Positions 1 through 5,030 of a stretch of 5,030 nt of DNA are shown here, piece after piece. Numbering within the stretch: position 1 is the first letter of the stretch; each line of letters starts with the position of its first letter. The DNA comes from Candidatus Krumholzibacteriia bacterium. GTDB taxonomy: Bacteria; Krumholzibacteriota; Krumholzibacteriia; LZORAL124-64-63. The translations under genes were made by a program, and so were the position numbers. Under the pieces are notes generated by a model. It did not search any database and was not told where the DNA came from. It worked only from the letters and a program-made list of their open reading frames with translations. The stretch is taken from positions 1 to 5,030 of the forward strand of contig DAOVTU010000289.1 of NCBI GenBank assembly GCA_030632925.1, in the 5' to 3' direction.

Positions 1-525
1 GAGAGCTTTCCGGCCGACCAGCCCATCGTCTTTGCGCCGGACCGCTTCCTGGGCAACTGGGTCAGCAAAACGCTGGGCCGTGAACTGGTGCTCTGGCCGG
101 GCTCCTGCGAAGTCCACGAGATGTTCAGCGAGAAAAGACTGGTGGAGTTGAAACTGGAGCATCCGGACGCCGTGGTCGCGGCGCACCCCGAATGCCCCGA
201 GGGTGTTCTGCAGCACGCTGACCTGGTGGGCAGCACGACGGCCATCCTGAATTATGCCAAGGAAACCCCGGCCGAGAAGGTCATCGTCGTGACCGAGGCC
301 GGCATTCTGCACCAGATGCAGAAGGACAATCCTGACAAGATGCTGATCCCGGCGCCGGGCGCCGACGAGTCCTGCAGTTGCAACGAGTGCCCATACATGA
401 AGCTCAATACCATGGAAAAATTGTACCTGTCCATGCGGGACCGCACGCCGGAGATCATTGTGGATCCGGCGGTGGCGGCCAAGGCTTTGGCGCCGATCAA
501 CAGGATGCTCGAACTGAGTCGCTAG
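1..525 (+). CDS. nadA: Quinolinate synthase NadA, C-terminal half (5' end outside window)
   Basis: NadA condenses iminoaspartate with dihydroxyacetone phosphate to give quinolinate, the committed step of de novo NAD synthesis, in the cytoplasm. It carries an oxygen-sensitive 4Fe-4S cluster. The window shows the last 174 residues in an open frame from base 1; the family is usually about 300-370 residues, so roughly half is missing on the left. Visible family motifs are PDRFLGNW (13-20 of the fragment), WPGSCEVHE (32-40, Cys36), HPEC (62-65, Cys65), GSTTAIL (77-83), TEAGILHQM (98-106) and CSCNECPYMKLNT (125-137). Cys36, Cys65 and Cys130 match the three cluster-ligand positions of the family (Cys113, Cys200 and Cys297 in E. 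coli). Cys127 and Cys130 form the C-terminal CxxC, so the fragment looks functional. It ends with TAG, 44 bp before a cysteine desulfurase on the same strand, with no terminator between, so co-transcription is likely. The assignment is very secure. Confidence 0.96.
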   Translation, partial: ESFPADQPIVFAPDRFLGNWVSKTLGRELVLWPGSCEVHEMFSEKRLVELKLEHPDAVVAAHPECPEGVLQHADLVGSTTAILNYAKETPAEKVIVVTEAGILHQMQKDNPDKMLIPAPGADESCSCNECPYMKLNTMEKLYLSMRDRTPEIIVDPAVAAKALAPINRMLELSR

Positions 526-555
526 AATTCGAAGGTCTAGAAATCGAACCCAGTT

Positions 556-564
556 GAGAAGGGG
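556..564 (+). promoter_or_regulatory. Ribosome binding site that decides a TTG start
   Basis: The purine-rich sequence GAGAAGGGG lies 5 bases before the TTG at 570. No ATG or GTG lies near in this frame: the next in-frame Met is residue 59, which is past the conserved N-terminal YLDHQATTP motif. The site and the conserved motif together fix the TTG as the start. Confidence 0.7.
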
Positions 565-569
565 ACAAT

Positions 570-1730
570 TTGAAGACCCCCGTGTACCTCGATCATCAGG
601 CCACAACGCCGTTGGATCCGCGTGTGTTGGAAGTCTGGCAGAGAACTGCTCGCGAGCATTACGGCAATCCGTCCAGTGCAGGCCATGCCTTTGGGTGGGC
701 CGCCAACAAGGTTCTGGAATTGGCGCGCGAACAGGTCGCCGCCATGATCGGCGCGGCCCCTGACGAAATCCTTTTCACATCCGGAGCAACTGAAGCCAAC
801 AACCTGGCCCTGCTGGGGGTGGCGCGGGCCTATGCCGGACGTGGGCGCGATGGCTTGGTGTGTTCGAATCTGGAGCACCCGGCGGTGCGGCAACCCATGG
901 CCCACCTGGCGAATAAAGAAGGCTGGCGCCTGGATGTCGTGGCGGCCGCTGAAGATGGCGTGGTAGTGCCGGAGACACTGGGGGCTTTGGTTGACGAGCG
1001 CACCTTGTTGGTCTCGCTCATGGCTGCCCAGAATGAAATCGGCACTTTGCAAATGATCAATGAGGTGGGGGGCCTCTGTCGCCGGGCCGGTGCCTTCTGC
1101 CACGTTGATGCCGCCCAGGCCGCGGGCCGGGTGGACCTGGATGTGAAGCGGGCCCAGATTGATTTGATGTCGATATCCGGCCACAAAATTTATGGGCCCA
1201 AGGGCATTGGGGCGCTGTACGTGAGTCGGCGCGACCCGCGGGTCACGGTGGCGCCGCTGATGTTTGGTGGCGGGCAGGAACGGGACCTGCGTCCGGGCAC
1301 CCAGAACGTGCCGGCGATCGCGGCTCTTGGTGAAGCCTGCCGCCTGGCGGTGGCCGAACGGGAAGCCGAGAACAGCCGGTTGGCTGCCATGCGTGACCGC
1401 CTGCTCCAGACGCTGCAGGCGCAATTGCCGGATGTGCAACTCAATGGCCATCCGACGCAGCGGCTGGCGGGAAACCTGAATCTCAGTTTTGGTGGTGTGC
1501 CGGTCGGGCGATTGTTGAGCGCCTTGTCCGGCCTGGCCGTCAGTGCGGGCTCGGCCTGTGCCAGTGGCGATGGTCAGTCGTCGCCAGTGCTGGCTGCGCT
1601 TGGCGTTTCCCCGGAATTGGCGGCGTCCAGTTTGCGGATTGGACTGGGGCGCTTTACGACAGATGAGGAAGTGGATTTTGCGGCGGAAAAAATCGTGGGG
1701 GCGGTGTCGCGCTTGCGGGCTTCTCGCTAG
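570..1730 (+). CDS. Cysteine desulfurase, class I (IscS/NifS family)
   Basis: This PLP-dependent cytoplasmic enzyme converts L-cysteine to L-alanine and passes the sulfur as an enzyme-bound persulfide to Fe-S cluster assembly or tRNA thiolation. The 386 residues match the usual length of about 380-400. Fold-type I aminotransferase motifs appear in order: YLDHQATTP (6-14), GNPSSAGH (32-39), TSGATEANN (70-78, cofactor phosphate and ring contacts), NLEHPAV (100-106, His103), NEIGT (155-159), HVDAAQ (178-183, Asp180 to the pyridine nitrogen), SGHKIYGPKGIG (203-214, Lys206 forms the Schiff base), RPGTQN (241-246) and SAGSACASG (325-333, catalytic Cys330). The SxGSACxSG loop marks class I rather than SufS, which has an RxGHHC motif. 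The start is TTG, supported by a good ribosome binding site and the conserved N-terminus. It lies 44 bp after nadA, probably in one operon, which suggests it supplies the NadA cluster. That link is inferred; general housekeeping or tRNA sulfur supply is also possible. No scaffold (IscU) or MnmA gene is visible. Confidence 0.95.
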   Translation: MKTPVYLDHQATTPLDPRVLEVWQRTAREHYGNPSSAGHAFGWAANKVLELAREQVAAMIGAAPDEILFTSGATEANNLALLGVARAYAGRGRDGLVCSNLEHPAVRQPMAHLANKEGWRLDVVAAAEDGVVVPETLGALVDERTLLVSLMAAQNEIGTLQMINEVGGLCRRAGAFCHVDAAQAAGRVDLDVKRAQIDLMSISGHKIYGPKGIGALYVSRRDPRVTVAPLMFGGGQERDLRPGTQNVPAIAALGEACRLAVAEREAENSRLAAMRDRLLQTLQAQLPDVQLNGHPTQRLAGNLNLSFGGVPVGRLLSALSGLAVSAGSACASGDGQSSPVLAALGVSPELAASSLRIGLGRFTTDEEVDFAAEKIVGAVSRLRASR

Positions 1731-1740
1731 AACCGGAAAT

Positions 1741-1773
1741 AAAAAAACGCCCTCCGCATGGAGGGCGTTTTTT
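1741..1773. terminator. Bidirectional intrinsic terminator between convergent genes
   Basis: An 8-bp perfect GC-rich stem, CGCCCTCC at 1748-1755 and GGAGGGCG at 1760-1767, closes on the four-base loop GCAT. Six T follow on the plus strand (1768-1773) and seven A precede it (1741-1747), giving a U-run for minus-strand transcripts too; the A and T runs can extend the stem. It lies 10 bases past the desulfurase stop and about 20 bases past the S1-protein stop on the other strand, so it can end both converging transcripts. Confidence 0.93.
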
Positions 1774-1792
1774 GTTAGTAGGGGGTCTGGAA

Positions 1793-2980
1793 TTATTCCC
1801 CTTCGTAGTCCCCGGTCTGGCGACGCGACAACGAAATGCGCCGTCGTGACAAGTCCACATCCAGCACCCGTACGGAAATTTCTTCGCCTTCGTTGACGAC
1901 TTCACGCGGGTGGATGATGCGCCGGTTGGCCAGTTCGGAAATATGGATGAGGCCTTCCACACCTGGGCGCAGTTCGACAAAAACGCCGAAGTCCACCAAG
2001 CGGGTGATCTTGCCGGTGGTGTCGGTGCCCGGCTCCATGCTGGAGGCCGTCTCGGGCCACGGGTCACTGGCGAGGGCCTTGATCGACAGGCTGATCCGTT
2101 CGGATCGGCCCTGACCCAGATTCTGGATCTCCAATACCTTGACTGGAACCGTCTGGCCTTCCTGCAGAACTTCCGAGGGGTCGCCCACCCGTTGGTGGGA
2201 AATCTGGGAAATGTGCACCAGACCTTCGATGCCTCCGATGTCAACAAAGGCTCCGAAGGGCACCAGACGGGTAACGAGACCTTCGAGGGCATCGCCGAGG
2301 CTGATTTTGTCGCGGGTTTCGGCGGCCTGGCTTTCGCGGTCGGCCTGCATGAGGGCGCGGCGGGAGACAACTACGTTGCGGCCGTCTTCGGAAAGTTCGA
2401 GAATTTTGAACTGCATGGTGCGCCCGACAAAAACCGAAGGGTCGTCGGCCCGCCGCACATCGATCTGGCTGAAGGGGCAGAAGGCGCGGGTGCCACCGAG
2501 GTCCACCGCAAAACCACCCTTGTTGGTTTCGCCCACTTTGCCTTCGACCGGCGTGCCGGAATCGTAGGCGGCCTGCAGGGCTTCGCTTCCGGCGTTGCGC
2601 AGGTTCAGCGCCACCGTCAGGATGAGCCCGTCGGTACCCTTGGCGATGTGGCCGGTGACCTTGTCGCCAACCTGAAGTTGCAGTTCGCCGTTTTCATCCT
2701 TGAGCTCGGCCACGGCCATGGACAATTCGTTGCGCAGCCCGCAGTCCACGAACGCGTCGTGATCTCCGATCTGAATGATGGTGCCGGTGACCTTGTCGCC
2801 AACTTTTCCATCTTCGGGTGCGACCTGATTTTCGGCCTCGAGCATGGCGGCAAACTCGCTGGAGTCTTCGGATTCGTTGATGGGCTGAATCTCGTCCCCG
2901 TTGGAGTCGTTGGATCCGTGGGAATCGTTGGATTCGTTCTGAGGGTCGGGCAGGCTAGCGTCGTTTTGGTCGATGGTCAT
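1793..2980 (-). CDS. Four-domain S1 RNA-binding protein, ribosomal protein S1-like
   Basis: S1 proteins bind single-stranded mRNA through repeated OB-fold domains and help load it on the 30S subunit. The 395 residues hold four S1 domains at about 59-126, 142-209, 229-301 and 317-387. By memory-based comparison they match domains 1-4 of E. coli S1: GELQLQVGDKV (98-108) in domain 1, KGGFAVDLGGTRAFCPFSQIDVRR (starting at 154) and VVVSRRA (203-209) in domain 2, GAFVDIGGIEGLVHIS (243-258) and the closing DPW (306-308) in domain 3, and GVFVELRPGVEGLIHIS (332-348) in domain 4. Domains 5-6 are absent, and residues 1-50 form an extra acidic Asn/Asp/Ser/Glu-rich tail likely to be disordered. The ATG at 2980 is chosen because AGGA lies 7 bases upstream; an ATG at 3103 would overlap the promoter candidate. 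It is the last gene before the shared terminator. It could be the cell's true S1 (rpsA) or a shorter paralogue; this window cannot decide. Confidence 0.9.
   Translation of the reverse strand: MTIDQNDASLPDPQNESNDSHGSNDSNGDEIQPINESEDSSEFAAMLEAENQVAPEDGKVGDKVTGTIIQIGDHDAFVDCGLRNELSMAVAELKDENGELQLQVGDKVTGHIAKGTDGLILTVALNLRNAGSEALQAAYDSGTPVEGKVGETNKGGFAVDLGGTRAFCPFSQIDVRRADDPSVFVGRTMQFKILELSEDGRNVVVSRRALMQADRESQAAETRDKISLGDALEGLVTRLVPFGAFVDIGGIEGLVHISQISHQRVGDPSEVLQEGQTVPVKVLEIQNLGQGRSERISLSIKALASDPWPETASSMEPGTDTTGKITRLVDFGVFVELRPGVEGLIHISELANRRIIHPREVVNEGEEISVRVLDVDLSRRRISLSRRQTGDYEGE
2894..2938 (-). repeat. Degenerate 9-bp tandem repeat inside the S1-protein gene
   Basis: Five head-to-tail 9-base units read on the coding strand AACGAATCC, AACGATTCC, CACGGATCC, AACGACTCC and AACGGGGAC. 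The first four share the pattern (A/C)ACGNNTCC; the fifth is more diverged. The period is a multiple of three, so frame is kept, and the units encode NES, NDS, HGS, NDS and NGD (residues 15-29) in the acidic N-terminal tail. Confidence 0.8.
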
Positions 2981-2987
2981 TTCCGGG

Positions 2988-2991
2988 TCCT
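2988..2991 (-). promoter_or_regulatory. Ribosome binding site of the S1-protein gene
   Basis: On the minus strand AGGA is followed by seven bases (CCCGGAA) and then the ATG at 2980. This is the best Shine-Dalgarno match near any in-frame start of this gene and sets the start at 2980 rather than at the ATGs upstream at 3025 or 3103. Confidence 0.65.
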
Positions 2992-3093
2992 GTTCTGATA
3001 GGTCTGGGGCACGACCGCACGGCATTACCGCACAGCCCGATTCTCCAGAGATCCCGCAGAATCGTTCGCCGAACAAGTGATCACGATGGGGGA

Positions 3094-3102
3094 AATATAC
3101 CA
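3094..3102 (-). promoter_or_regulatory. Candidate extended -10 promoter for the S1-protein gene
   Basis: The minus strand reads TGGTATATT, which fits an extended -10 element (TGn followed by a -10 hexamer, here TATATT). It lies in the 178-bp gap between the phosphatase stop and the S1 start. No good -35 hexamer sits 16-18 bases upstream; TTGCAA is present but 26 bases away. Transcription would begin near 3087 and leave a leader of about 107 bases, consistent with the S1 gene having its own transcript. This is a pattern match only. Confidence 0.4.
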
Positions 3103-3158
3103 TAACTCCCGGTTTTTTCCCACTGTTGCAATACGTAAAAGTCCAGGCCGGGATGCAT

Positions 3159-4895
3159 TCAGGATTTCTTTAAGACCACCATGGTCATGTCATCGCCGAT
3201 ATCCGGCGGGTCGGCAGCGGGTCCGTCGGTAGGGGGGGATACTGAGGTTATGGGCGGGCCATTGACGTGCTCAAGCACCGCGGCGATCACTTTTTTGATA
3301 ATTGTATCGGGTGCCAGATGGGCGTTGGAGACCACCGCTTCGAGAAGCCCGTTTTCGTCGAATTCCTGCCCCTGGGGGCCTGTGGCCTCGGTGATGCCGT
3401 CGGTATAGGTCACCAACAGGTCACCGGGACCCAGCGCCAGTTCGGTGACGGGATAGTTCATTTTGGGCATCATGCCCAGGGGGGTGCCGGCGGGTTTCAG
3501 CCATTCCTGCTGGCCGGTTCCGCGGCGCAACAAGGGTGGGTTGTGGCCCGCACTGGCATACCGGAAGCTGTTGCCATCGGGTGCGATGACCGCCAAAAAA
3601 AGTGTCGCGAAACGTTCGGCGTCGGTGCTCTCGAAAAGCGCCTTGTTGGCGGCGCTCAGCAACTCACCCGGGTCGTCAATGATTGTGGCCAGGGCCCTGA
3701 TGCTGGCCTGCAACGTGCCGGCCAACAGGGCGGCGGGAATTCCCTTGCCCGAAACGTCGGCGATGACCAGCCCGCGGGCGCCACTGCCAAAGGTGAGGAA
3801 ATCGTACGTATCGCCACTGACGGCCCGCGATGGATGATTGACGGCGGCCAGTTCAAAGCCTGGCATATCCGGTACCTGGTGGGGCAGGATCTGCTGCTGT
3901 ATTTCACGTGCGGCTGCCATCTGGTTCTCGAGGTCTTCCTTGACCAGGGCTGCGTCCAGACCTTCGAGGCCCACCCGGGCAACTTCCTGCCGGGCCGCTT
4001 CCAGAGCGGTGGCAAAAAGATTCTCCGGCATGCTCAGACCGATCATGGTGGACATGTCCTGCACCTGCCCGTCCACCTTCTGGGCGAGGTTGTCCAGGGT
4101 GTCCGCGTCGAGAACCAGCAGGTCTTCCAAGGCACTCATTTTTGTAACAGGATTGAAATCGCCGCTCTCACCATAGCCGATGGCGCGGGCAATGGTGATG
4201 GCGTCCCTGAGGGTCTCGACCAAGGCGGCAGCTTCGCTTGAAATTTCATCAGCGGTGAAATTTTCGGGGTAAAAATCGACGGTTTCGACAAACACTCGCG
4301 GCAGTTTCCATTCCTTCAAGATGCGCGCGCCCAGTTCGCCGTGGTGGAAATCCAGCACCCGCATTTCGGCCTCGGCGAGGGAGACTTTCTTTTGCCGGGC
4401 GTGGTCCACCACCGCCTTGAATTCCGATCCGATACTTTGGGTCAGCGAGGTGACACCCAGCCCATGGAGGATGCCGACCATCCAGGCATCTTCGTGGTTG
4501 GACAAGCCTCGTTGGAATGCCAGGCCCTGGGCACAACTGGCCGTCGCCAGGCAGTATTGCCAGAAGGCCGTCAGGTCCAGGCCGGTGTCGCGGGCCGGGG
4601 TGGGGGTCATGTCGTGCATGCCCATCATCAGGGCCACATTGCGCACGCGCCGGATTCCCAACCGCACCAGGGCCCCGCGCAGGTCCTTGATTTCCCGGCC
4701 GTGACCGACCGCGGCACTGTTGGCCAAAGCCAGAAAGCGCATGGTCAGCACGTTGTCGCTGAGAATCAGCTTGGTCAGGGCGCCCAGGTCGCAGTCCGGG
4801 TCCGATGCCAGACTGACCACCTGGGCTGCCAGGGAGGGTAAGCTGTCCATCTCGGCCACCAGGTCGGTGACGAAAAATTTGGTTTGGGTTTCCAT
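3159..4895 (-). CDS. HDOD domain fused to PP2C-type SpoIIE/RsbU serine phosphatase
   Basis: A 578-residue cytoplasmic signalling protein with no signal peptide or membrane segment. Residues about 12-215 are an HDOD domain, a catalytically silent HD relative found in bacterial signalling proteins: LPSLAAQVVSLASDPD (19-34), ALVRLGIRRVRNVAL (75-89), AWMVGILHGLG (137-147) and HHGELGARILKEWKLP (184-199). Residue 145 is Gly where HDOD proteins often keep the Asp of HD. A helical linker (about 286-336) leads to the SpoIIE phosphatase domain (about 337-577): AREIQQQILP (329-338), SGDTYDF (360-366), IADVSGKGIPAALL (378-391), SAGHNPPLLRR (448-458), PAGTPLGM (468-475), TYTDGITEA (496-504) and DDMTMVVLK (568-576). 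The Asp residues expected to bind Mn/Mg (Asp362, Asp380, Asp499, Asp569) are present, so activity is likely. Such phosphatases usually dephosphorylate an anti-sigma-factor antagonist (SpoIIAA/RsbV type); no partner is visible here, so the target is unknown. The ATG at 4895 has no clear Shine-Dalgarno site, but no other start lies upstream in the 56-bp gap. A Pro-rich insertion occupies about 545-566. Confidence 0.93.
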   Translation of the reverse strand: METQTKFFVTDLVAEMDSLPSLAAQVVSLASDPDCDLGALTKLILSDNVLTMRFLALANSAAVGHGREIKDLRGALVRLGIRRVRNVALMMGMHDMTPTPARDTGLDLTAFWQYCLATASCAQGLAFQRGLSNHEDAWMVGILHGLGVTSLTQSIGSEFKAVVDHARQKKVSLAEAEMRVLDFHHGELGARILKEWKLPRVFVETVDFYPENFTADEISSEAAALVETLRDAITIARAIGYGESGDFNPVTKMSALEDLLVLDADTLDNLAQKVDGQVQDMSTMIGLSMPENLFATALEAARQEVARVGLEGLDAALVKEDLENQMAAAREIQQQILPHQVPDMPGFELAAVNHPSRAVSGDTYDFLTFGSGARGLVIADVSGKGIPAALLAGTLQASIRALATIIDDPGELLSAANKALFESTDAERFATLFLAVIAPDGNSFRYASAGHNPPLLRRGTGQQEWLKPAGTPLGMMPKMNYPVTELALGPGDLLVTYTDGITEATGPQGQEFDENGLLEAVVSNAHLAPDTIIKKVIAAVLEHVNGPPITSVSPPTDGPAADPPDIGDDMTMVVLKKS

Positions 4896-4921
4896 AACAA
4901 CGGGAATCGGCCGAAAATGGC

Positions 4922-4929
4922 CAAATTTA
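4922..4929 (-). promoter_or_regulatory. Possible Bacteroidota-style -7 element before the HDOD-PP2C gene
   Basis: The minus strand reads TAAATTTG, an exact match to the TAnnTTTG -7 element known from Bacteroidota promoters. It lies in the 56-bp gap upstream of the HDOD-phosphatase start and would give a leader of roughly 20 bases. No matching -33 element is evident, and a short AT-rich match can arise by chance. It matters only if the host belongs to the FCB group. Confidence 0.2.
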
Positions 4930-4951
4930 AGGGATTCTTCAGCGGAGGGGA

Positions 4952-5030
4952 TTACTTGACGAGGGAGAACTTGCCGCTGGCGCGGGCCTTGCCGGCCACT
5001 TCGATGGCATAGAGATAGGTGCCGGCAGCA
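4952..5030 (-). CDS. C-terminal end of a probable secreted protein with FlgD-Ig-like tail (5' part outside window)
   Basis: Only the last 25 residues and the TAA stop (4952-4954) are in the window. Read on the minus strand they begin AAGTYLYAIEVAG and end ASGKFSLVK. The pattern of a Gly-Thr-Tyr turn, a short beta strand, a Gly-containing hairpin and a final strand ending in (K/R)hxLhK is typical of the C-terminal Ig-like FlgD/sorting-type domain at the end of many large secreted or surface proteins in FCB and related bacteria. The body of the protein, which would show its function, lies beyond the right edge. It is on the same strand as the HDOD phosphatase and 56 bp upstream, so they might be co-transcribed, but nothing links their roles. 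The open frame and ending are visible; family and secretion are inferred from a short stretch. Confidence 0.7.
   Translation of the reverse strand, partial: AAGTYLYAIEVAGKARASGKFSLVK

Noticed and set aside
528..548. Inverted repeat TTCGA/TCGAA between nadA and the desulfurase
   Set aside because: The arms are only 5 bp with an 11-base spacer and no T-run. It is too weak to call a terminator or operator and is expected by chance.
537..1451. Minus-strand open frame of 304 codons opposite the desulfurase
   Set aside because: The plus strand carries every catalytic motif of a cysteine desulfurase; the antisense translation has no recognisable domain and no ribosome binding context.
1910..2998. 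Long plus-strand open frame (362 codons) opposite the S1-protein gene
   Set aside because: It is antisense to a gene with four clear S1 domains. Its Gly/Val/His/Phe-heavy translation shows no family motif, and long antisense frames are common in GC-rich DNA.
2981..3103. Longer N-terminus for the S1 protein, starting at the ATG at 3103
   Set aside because: That ATG overlaps the candidate extended -10 element, has no Shine-Dalgarno site, and would add 41 residues unlike S1 proteins. The ATG at 2980 has AGGA at good spacing.
3267..4241. Plus-strand open frame of 324 codons opposite the HDOD-phosphatase gene
   Set aside because: It lies wholly antisense to the phosphatase and linker coding region and has no domain-like motif.
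4907..4924. GGCC/GGCC hairpin in the gap before the HDOD-phosphatase gene
   Set aside because: The stem is about 4 bp with no U-run on the minus strand, so it does not support termination between the two genes.

Overview
The window is about 5 kb of GC-rich bacterial chromosome (GC near 60% by eye), densely packed with genes. It holds five protein genes in two convergent blocks, two of them cut by the window edges. There are no RNA genes, transposons, CRISPR arrays or phage genes. The best taxonomic hint is the right edge: the last 25 residues of a protein there end in a FlgD-Ig/sorting-domain-like tail, a common ending for secreted proteins in the FCB superphylum and neighbouring lineages (Krumholzibacteriota, Eisenbacteria or Latescibacterota-like). 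The HDOD-PP2C signalling protein and the weak promoter matches fit such an organism but do not prove it.

Left block, plus strand (1-1730): the 3' half of nadA (quinolinate synthase, a 4Fe-4S enzyme of NAD synthesis), then after 44 bp a class I cysteine desulfurase (IscS/NifS type) that starts at TTG. They look like one operon. The desulfurase supplies sulfur for Fe-S clusters, and NadA needs such a cluster. A strong hairpin terminator at 1741-1773 ends this block and can also serve the opposite strand.

Right block, minus strand (1793-5030), read from the right edge leftward: the 3' end of a probable secreted or surface protein; after 56 bp, a 578-residue signalling protein joining an HDOD domain to a PP2C-type SpoIIE/RsbU serine phosphatase; after 178 bp, a four-domain S1 RNA-binding protein that aligns with domains 1-4 of ribosomal protein S1 and has an acidic, repeat-encoded N-terminal tail. 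The 178-bp gap carries a candidate extended -10 promoter, so the S1 gene may have its own transcript.

I found no clearly new multi-gene system. The points most worth a second look are the nadA-desulfurase pairing, the HDOD-PP2C protein with a degenerate HDOD motif and a Pro-rich insertion beside its last metal-binding motif, and the 9-bp tandem repeat encoding the S1 protein's N-terminus. No gap between genes exceeds 300 bases.
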